This document shows positions 52,434 to 62,272 of a stretch of DNA of 64,000 nt, piece after piece. Positions within the stretch are counted from its first letter, which is position 1, and each line of letters opens with the position of its first letter. The translations under genes and the position numbers were made by a program. The notes beneath the pieces were generated by a model. The model did no database searches and was not told the origin of the DNA. It was given only the letters and a program-made list of their open reading frames with translations. The stretch comes from Bacillota bacterium (GTDB lineage Bacteria > Bacillota > Sulfobacillia > Sulfobacillales > Sulfobacillaceae): contig JAKBWA010000009.1 of assembly GCA_021841025.1 (NCBI GenBank), positions 1-64,000 on the forward strand. The letters are read 5' to 3'.

Positions 52434-52921
52434 GTGTCCACCTCCAATTTATCGTTATGCCCGTCTACGGCTCTTTTGGGGATTTGCACCATCCGCACAC
52501 GAGTCGAGATTAGGTCGTCACTCCCGAAAATTCGGGAACTTACGGGTGTGTTCGCCAAAACGTTTTGTAAAAGCAGAGGATTCAGGTAATTTCCAACAAA
52601 GAACCCCTGAAGTCCATTTAGCTAACGCCGAATAGTACTACCGAATAGCACTAATTACTAAGAACTAGCCAAATGGTTATGATATATAGTAAAATAACCT
52701 ATGAGAAAGTCAAGTAACAAAACGGTCATTTTGAGAGAATTTTTCTGGGGTGTTGCATTTTGCTGCGGGACCCATTACCATCTTCAATAAACTTTAACAG
52801 CGGATAGTTGCTTATTTTTGTAGTCACTAATGACTAAACCGCGGAATCGCTCCCGCTGATTTGCGACAAAGAGGCAGAAGCGGCTGATGCTGATCAATTA
52901 CACCAAAAAAGGGGATGCATT
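52434..52921. promoter_or_regulatory. shared divergent control region of the nuo and ferredoxin operons
   Basis: It contains an imperfect tandem repeat of 13 bp, CCGAATAGTACTA (52628-52640) and CCGAATAGCACTA (52641-52653, one change), an AT-rich segment near 52677-52735, and a dyad TAGTCA-CTAA-TGACTA (52821-52836) about 85 bases before nuoA. The dyad and the repeats are candidates for one regulator acting on both operons. Confidence 0.55.
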
Positions 52922-53278
52922 GTGATGATTAGTCGAACAATTTTGATCTATCTGGCTTTAGGCCTGATCATCCCCTTCTCCATGGAGCGGGTAGGTCGGT
53001 TGTTAAGAGTCAAGACGACAAGCTCCGGTGCCATGGAAGAGAGTTATGAATCCGGCATCGAAGCGGTGGGTGATACGTGGACGCCGCAATATCTTCGCTA
53101 CTATCTCTATGCGTTAGTTTTTGTGCTCTTTGACGCAGAGACCGCCATGTTGTTTCCTTGGGCTGATGCTTTTCACAAAATTCCCCCCTTATTAGGAATA
53201 CAGGCCATGGTCTTTATTTTGCTGCTGCTTTTTGGGCTGGTGTATGCGTGGAAAAAGGGGGCTCTGAAATGGGAGTAA
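52922..53278 (+). CDS. nuoA: NADH-quinone oxidoreductase subunit A
   Basis: A 118-residue membrane subunit of complex I with three helices. The conserved loop [12 protein letters not shown] and the [11 protein letters not shown] region identify it. The start is GTG 52922 or the adjoining ATG 52925, with AAAAAAGGGG 7-10 bases upstream. It heads an operon of 11 nuo genes. The last codons overlap the nuoB start. Confidence 0.9.
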   Translation: MMISRTILIYLALGLIIPFSMERVGRLLRVKTTSSGAMEESYESGIEAVGDTWTPQYLRYYLYALVFVLFDAETAMLFPWADAFHKIPPLLGIQAMVFILLLLFGLVYAWKKGALKWE

Positions 53279-53820
53279 AAGCGAAAGGAAATTCGGCCGA
53301 AGAAGGATTGAAGCGACAGCTGGGGTTTGCCCTGCTTGACGACTTAGTGGCGTGGGCCCGCAAATCGTCTTTGTGGCCAATGTCGTTTGGTTTGGCGTGT
53401 TGTGCGATAGAAATGATGACCACAGGGTCATCCAATTACGATATTGACCGTTTTGGCATGGTTTTTCGCGCAAGCCCCCGCCAGGCCGACGTCATGATTG
53501 TGTCGGGGACCGTGACGCAGAAAATGGCCCCGGTGCTAAGGCGGCTTTACGAACAGATGCCTGAGCCGCGTTATGTCATTAGCATGGGCGCTTGCGCAAC
53601 CTCGGGAGGTCCCTTCTTTGATGTATACAGCGTGGTTAAAGGTGTCGATATCATTGTACCTGTGGACATCTATGTTCCCGGATGCCCTCCTCGTCCTGAA
53701 GCCTTGATGTGGGGAATTTTCCAGCTGCAAGAAAAAATTACCGGGAAGAAGGCTATCCCTTCACGCCGCTTAGATGCAAAACCTTGCTCCTACCCCTTCT
53801 GGCAGGAGGAAGAAGCATGA
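53269..53820 (+). CDS. nuoB: NADH-quinone oxidoreductase subunit B
   Basis: A 183-residue peripheral subunit carrying cluster N2, the last Fe-S centre before quinone. Ligands are seen in [19 protein letters not shown] and [14 protein letters not shown] 53269 lies inside the end of nuoA, 7 bases after AAAAAGGGGG. Confidence 0.93.
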   Translation: MGVKAKGNSAEEGLKRQLGFALLDDLVAWARKSSLWPMSFGLACCAIEMMTTGSSNYDIDRFGMVFRASPRQADVMIVSGTVTQKMAPVLRRLYEQMPEPRYVISMGACATSGGPFFDVYSVVKGVDIIVPVDIYVPGCPPRPEALMWGIFQLQEKITGKKAIPSRRLDAKPCSYPFWQEEEA

Positions 53821-54197
53821 ACAAAGAGGTTGTCTTGGCGGAAAAACTAGTCGAGAGCGCTCAAAAGTGTGTGGCGGAAGGATACACCTTTCCGGTGGTG
53901 CACACCGCTGTGGATCACAAGGACAGCTTGGAATTAATCTATATATTCAGAGATGTCAGGGATATGGACCGGGGGGAAAGAGTTCTCTCGGTGCAATTGG
54001 ATCCGGATCATCCGGTCGTGGATTCTCTCACTCCTTTGATACCCGGGCTCGTCTTTCAAGAACGGGAAGTCTACGACCTCTTTGGGGTGGTTTACGAAGG
54101 CCATCCTGATCTCAGGAGGCTCTTACTCCCCGAAGGATTTGTAGGCCATCCCTTGCGCAAGGATTATACCAAGACCCAAGGGGATGTTGTCCAATGA
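53817..54197 (+). CDS. nuoC: NADH-quinone oxidoreductase subunit C
   Basis: A 126-residue peripheral subunit, short for the family but ending with the conserved [16 protein letters not shown]. The [20 protein letters not shown] block is intact. It starts at ATG 53817, overlapping the nuoB stop (ATGA), after GCAGGAGGA. Confidence 0.9.
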   Translation: MNKEVVLAEKLVESAQKCVAEGYTFPVVHTAVDHKDSLELIYIFRDVRDMDRGERVLSVQLDPDHPVVDSLTPLIPGLVFQEREVYDLFGVVYEGHPDLRRLLLPEGFVGHPLRKDYTKTQGDVVQ

Positions 54198-55309
54198 TAG
54201 CCAACAAAGAAGGGATTACTCAAGAAGAGCTCGTCATCAATTTAGGACCGCAACATCCCAGCACGCACGGTGTCTTCCGAATGGTGCTGGAATGCCGGGG
54301 AGAGAGCATCGTTGGTGTCACACCGCACATGGGCTACTTGCACCGGGGATTCGAGAAGCTTGCGGAGCGACGGACGGCGGTCCAATATCAACCCTATCCA
54401 GACCGCTGGGATTATCTTGCTGCCATGTTTGATGAAATGGCCTACATTGGTGCTGCGGAAGCATTGCTTGGCATTGAAGCGCCCCCGCGGGCCGAGTGGC
54501 TTCGGGGCATTGTCATGGAACTCAACCGTTTGTCCAGTCATCTTTTGTGGCTCGGAACCTTTTTGCTGGACGTCGGAGCCTTATCCCCTTTCTTGTATAC
54601 CTTTCGCGAAAGGGAGATGATTTTGGATCTCTTGATGGAACTGACAGGGGCGCGCTTGACATATTCCTACCTCCGCTTTGGCGGTCTGGCTCATGACGCA
54701 GAAGATATCTGGCTGAAAAAAGTCCGGGCGGGCATTCCCTATTTCCGCAGCCGTGTTCGAGAGTACCGGCAGCTAATCGACGACAATGAAATTTTTCGCA
54801 AACGGGTACAAAATATCGGCGTCATTGACCAAGACACAGCAATTCGCTATGGACTCACCGGACCCATGCTAAGAGCTTCAGGCCCGGCATGGGATTTGCG
54901 CCGCCATCGGCCTTATGGAGTGTACCGGCAGATCGAGACGCCTGTCGTGACCCGCGACAAAGGAGATACGTGGAGTCGGTATCAGGTCAGAATGGATGAA
55001 ATGGACGTGTCATTGGATCTGCTGGATATTTTCTTGGAGGGCATTGAGCCAGGCGCTGTCAATGCCAAGGTGCCTAAGAATATCAAGTTTCCGGAGGCTG
55101 ACACTTATTTTGCCGTGGAAGGACCCCGGGGTGAATTGGGAGTGTATTTGGCAGGCGACGGCACGGCTCATGCGAAGCGCATGAAAATTCGCCCGCCCAG
55201 CCTTTTCAACCTCCAGGTATTGTCTCAGTTGTTGGTTGGCCATATGGTATCGGATGCGGTGGTGATCTTGGGCAGCGTAGATATTGTATTAGGGGAGGTA
55301 GATCGATGA
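54194..55309 (+). CDS. nuoD: NADH-quinone oxidoreductase subunit D
   Basis: A 371-residue [NiFe]-hydrogenase-like 49-kDa subunit forming the quinone pocket with NuoB. INLGPQHPSTHGVFRM, HMGYLHRGFEKLAERRT and the late VDIVLGEVDR are conserved. The His and Tyr expected at the quinone head are present (PQHPSTHG, YPDRWDY). ATG overlaps the nuoC stop. It is followed directly by nuoH: nuoE, nuoF and nuoG, which oxidise NADH, are absent. Confidence 0.93.
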   Translation: MIANKEGITQEELVINLGPQHPSTHGVFRMVLECRGESIVGVTPHMGYLHRGFEKLAERRTAVQYQPYPDRWDYLAAMFDEMAYIGAAEALLGIEAPPRAEWLRGIVMELNRLSSHLLWLGTFLLDVGALSPFLYTFREREMILDLLMELTGARLTYSYLRFGGLAHDAEDIWLKKVRAGIPYFRSRVREYRQLIDDNEIFRKRVQNIGVIDQDTAIRYGLTGPMLRASGPAWDLRRHRPYGVYRQIETPVVTRDKGDTWSRYQVRMDEMDVSLDLLDIFLEGIEPGAVNAKVPKNIKFPEADTYFAVEGPRGELGVYLAGDGTAHAKRMKIRPPSLFNLQVLSQLLVGHMVSDAVVILGSVDIVLGEVDR

Positions 55310-56211
55310 ATAATCTGATAATTGCAACGGTTGTTGGAATGATCCTCCCGGGTATTGCTGCCTTTTTGCTGTGGTACGAACGCCGTTTGCTGGCTCGGCT
55401 TCAAGTGCGTATGGGGCCCAATCGCGTTGGCCCTCAAGGATTATGGCAGTCATTGGCGGATATTATCAAACTGTTGTCTAAATCGGACACCGTGCCCAAG
55501 GACTCTAACCCTTGGTTATTCAAGCTCGCTCCAATCATGGCGTTTTTGCCGGTGTTCATGGCCTTTGCGGCGCTTCCGCAGCTGGATCCCCGGCTCAATA
55601 TCGGGCTCTTGTACCTGGTCGCGATATTGAGTCTGTCCGCTTTGTCTTTCTTGGCAGCCGGGATGGGTTCGCACAGCAAGTACGCATTATTGGGGGGATT
55701 TAGGGCTACCGCCCAAATGGTCAGTTATGAGATCCCCTTGAGTTTGGCGCTTTTGGGACCGGCCATGGCGGCCGGATCACTAAACCTCAACGTGATAGCT
55801 TCCTGGCAGCAACATCATCTTCCCTACATTCTGACGCAGCCTTTGGGCGCGATCGGATTTTTTATAGCGGCCATGGCCGAGGCGCACCGCCCGCCTTTTG
55901 ATTTGGCAGAAGCCGAATCAGAATTGGTGGCGGGATATCACGTGGAATACAGCGGAGTCCGGTTTGCGTTGTTTGTGGTTTCCGAATATGCGCATTTGCT
56001 GTTGTTATGCTGGCTTGTGGCTGTGATGTATTTAGGCGGGGGTGCGCCCTGGCTGGTGGCTTTGGAAATTATGACAATGGTCTCGATCGTTATCTGGCTA
56101 AGAGCCACCATGCCCCGCATTCGGGCCGACCAACTCATGGCCTTGGGATGGAAAGTTTTGATTCCCTTGACCTCTTTGAACCTCCTGTGGACGTGGGTCT
56201 GGAATCTGTAA
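55306..56211 (+). CDS. nuoH: NADH-quinone oxidoreductase subunit H
   Basis: A 301-residue membrane subunit with about eight helices at the junction with the peripheral arm. RMGPNRVGPQGLWQSLADIIKL is absolutely characteristic, as is EAHRPPFDLAEAESELVAGY. ATGA overlap with nuoD and AGGGGAGG upstream. Confidence 0.92.
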   Translation: MNNLIIATVVGMILPGIAAFLLWYERRLLARLQVRMGPNRVGPQGLWQSLADIIKLLSKSDTVPKDSNPWLFKLAPIMAFLPVFMAFAALPQLDPRLNIGLLYLVAILSLSALSFLAAGMGSHSKYALLGGFRATAQMVSYEIPLSLALLGPAMAAGSLNLNVIASWQQHHLPYILTQPLGAIGFFIAAMAEAHRPPFDLAEAESELVAGYHVEYSGVRFALFVVSEYAHLLLLCWLVAVMYLGGGAPWLVALEIMTMVSIVIWLRATMPRIRADQLMALGWKVLIPLTSLNLLWTWVWNL

Positions 56212-56297
56212 AAGATGGGGCAAATTCGAATCACTTGTGCAAAATGCTGTGAAATACCGAGAAGAGACAAAAATATCAGGAAAAGGAGGGAGTTTCT

Positions 56298-56723
56298 GTG
56301 CATGTCAAACAAATCAGCCGCGGTTTGGTGATGGGTCTGAAAGTGACCGGTACCCATGTCTTTAAAAAGCCAATTACCCGTCCCTACCCCGAACAGCGGG
56401 CATCGACTCCCCCCAGATTTCGCGGAGCCCACCGGCTTATCGAGGAAGATTGTGTGGTCTGTCATGCCTGTGATCGCGTGTGCCCGGTGAACTGCATTGT
56501 CATTAAAGGATTCCGGGGAGAAGACCGCCGGTTTGTTCTCGAACAATTTGATATCGATTATAACTTGTGCATGTTTTGCAATTTGTGTGTCGAAGCTTGC
56601 CCTCCGAAGTGTTTGTTGATGGGGCCCGAATTCGAAATTTCTTCCGAAAGCCACAAAGACTTGGTCTGGAGCATCAAAGATTTGCGTTACGAAAAGGAGA
56701 CGAGAAAGGAGGAGTCCTTGTGA
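56298..56723 (+). CDS. nuoI: NADH-quinone oxidoreductase subunit I
   Basis: A 141-residue ferredoxin-type subunit with two [4Fe-4S] clusters (CVVCHACDRVCPVNC and CMFCNLCVEACPPKC) linking electron input to NuoB. It starts with GTG 56298, 8 bases after GGAGG. The 86-base gap after nuoH is the first break in the overlapping gene chain. With NuoG missing, NuoI is the probable docking point for an external donor such as ferredoxin. Confidence 0.92.
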   Translation: MHVKQISRGLVMGLKVTGTHVFKKPITRPYPEQRASTPPRFRGAHRLIEEDCVVCHACDRVCPVNCIVIKGFRGEDRRFVLEQFDIDYNLCMFCNLCVEACPPKCLLMGPEFEISSESHKDLVWSIKDLRYEKETRKEESL

Positions 56724-57199
56724 GTGTCATGCCCATTACCTACGGAATTACCGCTGCCATCACGGTGGCATTTGCGATAGGTGTACTGTTAGCCAAAAGG
56801 CCCCTGTTGGCCGGATATCTATTGACATTAACCATGGTCGGACTCGGTGCGTTGTTTTGGGAGTTGAAAAGTCCTTTGTTGGGCGGTATTCAGATTTTGG
56901 TTTATGGCGGCGGGGTTTTGGTCATGGTCTTATTTGTCGTGATGCTGACTCCATCCGGGCAGAAAGTGGAGAATTGGTCCTCGTCCTGGAGTGCACTCTG
57001 GCTTCTGTCTCCTTTGGCCGGCTATCTGGCGTTTCGATCCTATCCCGTTCATGGGCCTGTTATTTCCGGAAGGATTTTGGGTGTGGCCTTATTGACCAGG
57101 CAGGGTCTGTCGTTGGAAGTTCTGGCGGTATTGTTGCTCTTGGCTTTGGTGGCAGCGCTGGCGATTGCTATGACCCAAAAAGGAGAGAAGACGCCATGA
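56720..57199 (+). CDS. nuoJ: NADH-quinone oxidoreductase subunit J
   Basis: A 159-residue membrane subunit with five helices, including the proton-pathway region YGGGVLVMVLFVVMLT. It starts with GTG 56720 overlapping the nuoI stop (GTGA), 7 bases after GGAGG. Confidence 0.9.
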   Translation: MSVMPITYGITAAITVAFAIGVLLAKRPLLAGYLLTLTMVGLGALFWELKSPLLGGIQILVYGGGVLVMVLFVVMLTPSGQKVENWSSSWSALWLLSPLAGYLAFRSYPVHGPVISGRILGVALLTRQGLSLEVLAVLLLLALVAALAIAMTQKGEKTP

Positions 57200-57495
57200 T
57201 CTACTTGCCGTGTCTTATTTTAGCCTTGCTTGGGCTGGGAATTGTCATCAAGAATCGCCAGGCTGTCCTGATGTTTATGGGTGTGGAAATTCTTTTGGCA
57301 GCGGGAAACTGGACCGCTCTTTTGGCGGCGGATCAGCATTTGATAAACCAGCATGTCGCGGTGTTTGTGCTCTTCAGTATTGTGGTGGCAGCAGCCGAGG
57401 CGACCATCGGCTTGTCCATTGTGCTCAGACTGGCACAAAGACATAAAACAATCGATGTCAACCGCTTTAGTCAATTGCGGGATGGGAGGGACTAG
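57196..57495 (+). CDS. nuoK: NADH-quinone oxidoreductase subunit K
   Basis: A 99-residue, three-helix subunit with the conserved membrane glutamates in MFMGVEILLAAGN and VVAAAEATIGLSI. ATG 57196 overlaps the nuoJ stop. Confidence 0.92.
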   Translation: MIYLPCLILALLGLGIVIKNRQAVLMFMGVEILLAAGNWTALLAADQHLINQHVAVFVLFSIVVAAAEATIGLSIVLRLAQRHKTIDVNRFSQLRDGRD

Positions 57496-57496
57496 C

Positions 57497-59161
57497 ATGC
57501 TATTGTTTGTGGTTTTCACGCCTCTCATCGCGGGAACCCTGGGGGCTTTGTCGTTTGCGCGGATAAAGTCCGGCATTCTAGCCCGGATTATGACGGGATT
57601 GTCCGTGGCCGTTTTAGGGGGCAGTATGATGACGGCCCTAGGGCCGTCCCAGCAGCTCCACTGGACCTTTTTGCAACTCTCTTCTTATAAGCTGCCTTTA
57701 GTTTTAGCCACAGGCACATTGCCGGGATGGATGGCTATCTTAACGGCTTTAGTGAACACTTTGGCCCAAGTCTATTCACTGGGATATTTCGCTCAGGATT
57801 CCCGGCAAGGATACTTCCAAGCGGTGCTTTTGGCCTTCACCGGATCCATGCTGTTAACAGTCTTTGGTCTGAATTTGTTCACGCAATTTGTCGGATGGGA
57901 ATTCATGGGTATTGGTTCCTACCTTTTGGTGGGATATTTCCGTACCCAGGACAGCGCCAGATATGCTGCCTCCAAAGCCATGATGGTGACGCGCATAGGG
58001 GACGTATTCTTCTTGCTGGCGGTCGCATTTTCTGTGATGCACGGACAAAATCTCATTGCGCAAGTCAATAACCATGGAGCGGGAATCATTGCTTGGGCCT
58101 TGGTCGTGGCCGTGGCCGCCAAATCTGCGCAAGGCCCCAATCTCTCGTGGCTTTTGGATGCTATGGCAGGTCCGACGCCGGCCAGTGCTTTGATTCATGC
58201 GGCGACCATGGTCGCGGCGGGGCCTTATCTCTTGATACGGTATTTCCCATTGCTCAGTCATACCCCCGGTGTGCTTTTGGCCCTCGTTGTCCTGGGCGGC
58301 CTGAGTGCAGTGGCAGCAGGCGTTGGCGCGGTGGGATCGCAAGAGGCCAAAAGGCTCTTGGCTTTTTCCACGGTGAGTCAGTTGGGCATGATGGTGTTAG
58401 CCATTGGCCTGGGGTATCCTCAAGTCGCTTGGACGCTATTGGTGGCGCATGCATTTTATAAGGCTCTGCTCTTCTTTATGGCAGGGATTGCCTCTCACCG
58501 GGCCCAATCTGGTCTCTTGGTCCGAATGAAAGGAACTTTAGGCAGTTTTGAATTTGGTGCGCTGTTTATGGTGGGGGCTCTAGGGGTCATGGGCTTGCCG
58601 CCTACTGGGGGATTTCTCGCGAAAGAAGCGTTATTTCACATTTCCCAGGGATCTTTGCCGCATATCGTGCTGGATTTTGTCCTCTCTTTCGTGGGAGGTG
58701 CGTATACTGCCCGTCTTATCAAGCCCTTGGCATCCAAATCCCCAGGACCTTTAGCTCCTGTGGGAAAATGGATGCAGATACCGGCCGTGGTATTAAGCTT
58801 TTTAGTCCTATTGAATTTTGTTTGGCATCCTTGGGTGTCTCTGCCCGTTATGCCTTTGGCCAATGCCTGGCCCAGTCTTCTTTTGATTGGGTTGGGAGCC
58901 ATGACAGGCTTTTTATGGAACAAACCGTTCCGTCTCTTTTCAGGAGGGCTGTTTTGGGTGTTGTGGAGATTTTTACAAGGTGCGCAGAGGAGTGTGGCAT
59001 GGCTCGACAATAGCTTGTTCGAAGGGGTCTGGGACATCCGTTTGGTAGCCGCCAAGATGACAACCGTAGTGCATTGGGGAGGATCGGGACTGGCTCGGCG
59101 CTATGTATTGATTTCCTTTGCAGCCCTGGCTATTTTGCTCATCTGGAACATTCACCCATAG
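57497..59161 (+). CDS. nuoL: NADH-quinone oxidoreductase subunit L
   Basis: A 554-residue antiporter-like proton pump subunit. WEFMGIGSYLLVGYF, GPTPASALIHAATMVAAGPYL and LLFFMAGIASHR are conserved. It is shorter than the usual 610 or so residues, mainly in the C-terminal part that holds the lateral helix. ATG 57497 is 6 bases after GGGAGGG. The frame is open well upstream inside nuoK. Confidence 0.9.
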   Translation: MLLFVVFTPLIAGTLGALSFARIKSGILARIMTGLSVAVLGGSMMTALGPSQQLHWTFLQLSSYKLPLVLATGTLPGWMAILTALVNTLAQVYSLGYFAQDSRQGYFQAVLLAFTGSMLLTVFGLNLFTQFVGWEFMGIGSYLLVGYFRTQDSARYAASKAMMVTRIGDVFFLLAVAFSVMHGQNLIAQVNNHGAGIIAWALVVAVAAKSAQGPNLSWLLDAMAGPTPASALIHAATMVAAGPYLLIRYFPLLSHTPGVLLALVVLGGLSAVAAGVGAVGSQEAKRLLAFSTVSQLGMMVLAIGLGYPQVAWTLLVAHAFYKALLFFMAGIASHRAQSGLLVRMKGTLGSFEFGALFMVGALGVMGLPPTGGFLAKEALFHISQGSLPHIVLDFVLSFVGGAYTARLIKPLASKSPGPLAPVGKWMQIPAVVLSFLVLLNFVWHPWVSLPVMPLANAWPSLLLIGLGAMTGFLWNKPFRLFSGGLFWVLWRFLQGAQRSVAWLDNSLFEGVWDIRLVAAKMTTVVHWGGSGLARRYVLISFAALAILLIWNIHP

Positions 59162-59244
59162 AGGGGATGAATGGGCGTTATCGGGTCCGAATAGGCCGTC
59201 ATTATAGAAAATTTGGAAAAATTGGAAAGGAGGCTCGCTGAACG

Positions 59245-60633
59245 ATGTTGGCGCTATTGATCATTCCCGGTATATTTCTGGTCATCTTGCCCCTGTTGCC
59301 TGACAATTGGTTAAAACCGGCATTCGTTGCGATGGCCTTTTCAGATTTGTTGCTGGCGCTTTTCGTCTTAGCGCCGGGCGAGAGTATCGACGTAGCTTGG
59401 TGGCCTCAATTGGGATTGAATTTTGCTCTGGGGGTGAGCCGGTACAATCAACCGTTGCTATGGCTAAATGGGCTGGTTTTGCTAAGCAGTGCTCTGGCCA
59501 CAAAAGCAGGGAAAGCCTGGTCCCCTTTGTCTAAAGGGTCCATATTTTGGTTGTCTACCGCGTACCTTGGGGTGAGTCTGGCATTTTTAAGCCAGAATCT
59601 CTTGCTCTATTTCGTGGGATTCGAGATGGCTGTCCTCCCCTTCTTTTTGTTGGTCCGTAAAGACGGAGGGGAGAATAGACGGCAAGCGGCCTTTTATTTT
59701 CTGGGCTTTTCGGCTGTGGCGGGGATGATGCTGTTGGCCGCGGTATTGAGCTTAGTCGTCCGTCACGTGACGGGCTTTTACTCGAATCACAGCGTGCCGG
59801 TGGGTCTGCAATTCGTGGTCTATCTGCTCTTGCTAGCAACCTGGGCGATTAAAACACCCTTGTGGCCCTTTCATCTCTGGCTTCCCCAAACGCATGGGGA
59901 AGCTTCCACGCCAGCCTCTATGTATCTCTCTGGAGTGGCTTTGAAGGTGGCGCCTTACGGTTTTCTCTTGTTTTCCCACATTCTTCCTATCGCGAGCCAC
60001 CGTGCTTCGCCCACTTTGGCCATGTGGGGAGGTATCACGCTTTTGGCGGGAAGTCTTTTAGCATTAGGCCAGCGAGACTTAAAGCAAACCGTGGCCCAAA
60101 GTTCCATTGCGTCCATGGGCTATGTGATGATTGCCTTATCCCTGGGCACACCTGCCGGAGATCAGGCAGCAGTGCTGGTGATGGTCGGCCATGGGCTGGC
60201 CTCGCCGTTGCTGTTTTGGATTGCGGGAGAAGTGGAAAAAGTGCAAGGAAGCCGCCAACTGGACGATTTGCCCGGATTATACCGTAAGGATCCCTTCTTG
60301 GTGACATTTCTGAGCGTCGCGGCTTTTGCCTATATGGGGATTCCTGGTCTCGCTTTGTTTCCCGGAGAATTTGGGGTCATCCTGGTGGCCTTTAGACACA
60401 TGCCCGCAACACTGTACTTAATTGGGCCGGGAATTTTGGTCATGGCCGCGACGTGGCTGCGTGTGTTAGCCCGTGCCCGTTTTGGCGGAAGGGATCAAGA
60501 TTCTGCGATTAGCCGTCTGTCTTTTGGACGCCAGGGGACAGGGAGCGGATTGTGGCTGACAGTTCCTTTGCTTTGGGTGGGACTTTTTCCCGAGTGGTGG
60601 ATACATTTGTGGCACTGGGGGGGATTGAGATGA
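59245..60633 (+). CDS. nuoM: NADH-quinone oxidoreductase subunit M
   Basis: A 462-residue antiporter-like subunit. FVGFEMAVLPFFLLV, LWLPQTHGEASTPASMYLSGV and KQTVAQSSIASMGYVMI are typical. GGAGG lies 10 bases before the ATG. An 83-base gap separates it from nuoL. Confidence 0.9.
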   Translation: MLALLIIPGIFLVILPLLPDNWLKPAFVAMAFSDLLLALFVLAPGESIDVAWWPQLGLNFALGVSRYNQPLLWLNGLVLLSSALATKAGKAWSPLSKGSIFWLSTAYLGVSLAFLSQNLLLYFVGFEMAVLPFFLLVRKDGGENRRQAAFYFLGFSAVAGMMLLAAVLSLVVRHVTGFYSNHSVPVGLQFVVYLLLLATWAIKTPLWPFHLWLPQTHGEASTPASMYLSGVALKVAPYGFLLFSHILPIASHRASPTLAMWGGITLLAGSLLALGQRDLKQTVAQSSIASMGYVMIALSLGTPAGDQAAVLVMVGHGLASPLLFWIAGEVEKVQGSRQLDDLPGLYRKDPFLVTFLSVAAFAYMGIPGLALFPGEFGVILVAFRHMPATLYLIGPGILVMAATWLRVLARARFGGRDQDSAISRLSFGRQGTGSGLWLTVPLLWVGLFPEWWIHLWHWGGLR

Positions 60634-61967
60634 TCGCGTGGCTGGCTTTGGGCCTGGAATGTGTCATAGCAATGACGTTGGAATTAATTCCCCTCAAAAG
60701 GAATATTAGCCGATGGATTTTAGCCGGGGGCATTGTGTTGTTAATGATCCTCTTTCCCTTTGCGGGAAGCCTGCCCCATCTCTATGAACGACTGATCTAT
60801 GCGCCTCCCGTGCATGTGGTCTATCAGGAATTGGTTCTGGCCACAGCGCTTGGCTTGACGGGCATTTTGTCTCGGGAAGGAAATCCTGTGGCGTCGACAC
60901 TTTTGATGCTGAGCTTGGCGGGAGGACTTGTGGCGGTTTCGGCTAATAACTGGGTGGTGTTGTTTTTAGGCATAGAGACTCTGAATATTGGGCTTTATGG
61001 GTTAGTCGGCCATACGAGCCGGCAACGGGCGGGAGATGAAGCCCTTCTAAAATTCTTTATTCTCGGCAGCATTTTCACCGCTTTTGAAGTCGCGGGCATT
61101 GGCCTTATCGGCGGCACCCAGGGCAGTCTTCAAATTATGATGTTCCGGGTGCCCAATCCCGCAGAGATTGCTGGGCTGAGTCTCATGCTGGCAGCGCTCT
61201 TGTTCAAAATGGGCAGTTTCCCCTTTCATTTGTGGGCCCCCGACACGTACGAGGGATCACCCTGGCAGACCACTACCATCATTGCAACCTTGCCAAAAAT
61301 TGTGGCCGGCAGCCTGATTATCCGCCTGATGGCTACGGGCGTATTTTCCGTGATTCCTCGGCTTCCCGAAATATTGGAGGTGGTGGCTTTAGGCACAATG
61401 ATAGTGGGAGCCTTGGGAGCCTGGCGCCAACCCCGTCTCAAAAGAATGCTGGCTTATGCCGCCATTTCTCAAGTGGGTTTCGTCATTTTGCCTTTATCTG
61501 CCGGACATATCGGGGCGGCTGGGGTGTATTTGGTAAGTTATATCTTGGGCAGCTTGGCCGTATTTAGCGCCGGCCAATCTTTAGGAGGCCAAGATAATCC
61601 CACCCGTTTGGATCTGGTAGGAGCCTTTAAGACGAAAAATCGGTGGCCGGCTGTGGCTTTGGTCTTGGCTTTAGCAGGATTTGCCGGATTTCCTTTGACG
61701 GTGGGCATGGCTGCCAAACTTTACAGCGTGGAAGCCGTGATGGGAGAACCCGCGATTATTTGGCTGGGTGCAGTATTGGTGACAGGATTTACGTTTTTCT
61801 ACTATTTCCGCTGGATATTCCCGTTTTTTGCGTCGGGAGACGTGAAGATTACCAAAAATGCGGGTGTGGGCGCCATCGCCATCAGTCAGATATCCGCCTT
61901 TCTTATCGTCGTGTTGGGAATCTGGAGTTATCCGATGATCTGGCTTACGCAACATCTGACACTGTAG
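60630..61967 (+). CDS. nuoN: NADH-quinone oxidoreductase subunit N
   Basis: A 445-residue antiporter-like subunit and the last gene of the operon. FLGIETLNIGLYGLVG, HLWAPDTYEGSPWQTT and RMLAYAAISQVGFVIL identify it. ATG 60630 overlaps the nuoM stop, with GGGGGG 6 bases upstream. Confidence 0.9.
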   Translation: MIAWLALGLECVIAMTLELIPLKRNISRWILAGGIVLLMILFPFAGSLPHLYERLIYAPPVHVVYQELVLATALGLTGILSREGNPVASTLLMLSLAGGLVAVSANNWVVLFLGIETLNIGLYGLVGHTSRQRAGDEALLKFFILGSIFTAFEVAGIGLIGGTQGSLQIMMFRVPNPAEIAGLSLMLAALLFKMGSFPFHLWAPDTYEGSPWQTTTIIATLPKIVAGSLIIRLMATGVFSVIPRLPEILEVVALGTMIVGALGAWRQPRLKRMLAYAAISQVGFVILPLSAGHIGAAGVYLVSYILGSLAVFSAGQSLGGQDNPTRLDLVGAFKTKNRWPAVALVLALAGFAGFPLTVGMAAKLYSVEAVMGEPAIIWLGAVLVTGFTFFYYFRWIFPFFASGDVKITKNAGVGAIAISQISAFLIVVLGIWSYPMIWLTQHLTL

Positions 61968-61980
61968 TGATGCCTTCCTT

Positions 61981-62008
61981 TTAGGATCTCTGACTTAGGA
62001 TCTCTGAC
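61981..62008. repeat. perfect tandem 14-bp duplication
   Basis: TTAGGATCTCTGAC occurs twice head to tail (61981-61994, 61995-62008), directly after nuoN and before a hairpin. Probably a replication-slippage duplication. Confidence 0.8.
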
Positions 62009-62013
62009 TCAGG

Positions 62014-62039
62014 CGGCTCAAGACATCAGTCTTGGGCCG
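62014..62039 (+). terminator. hairpin ending the nuo operon
   Basis: CGGCTCAAGAC (62014-62024) pairs with GTCTTGGGCCG (62029-62039) over 11 bp with one T-G pair and loop ATCA, followed by TCTTGACTTG. It lies 47 bases after nuoN. The rest of 61968-62272 is non-coding and must hold the sigma-factor promoter. Confidence 0.65.
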
Positions 62040-62272
62040 TCTTGACTTGCCAAGCAGTAGAGAATTGACCGGATTAGACAGAACACGCACCCTGAAAGGC
62101 GCCAGTGAGAATGTCATGTTCCCATGGTTCTTCTCCCGGGGTTCATCGCGGGAACACTTCGACTCTCGGTTGTCGGTTCAATGAAGAGGAAGAGATTTCT
62201 CCTTTTCTCTGTCACTTCTACGGTCACCTCTTTACCGGCTACGACGTCTTTCTTAATAGGAGGATTTATTTA

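Noticed and set aside
56216-56332. 38-codon Cys-containing frame between nuoH and nuoI
   Set aside because: No ribosome site and it overlaps the true nuoI start in another phase.
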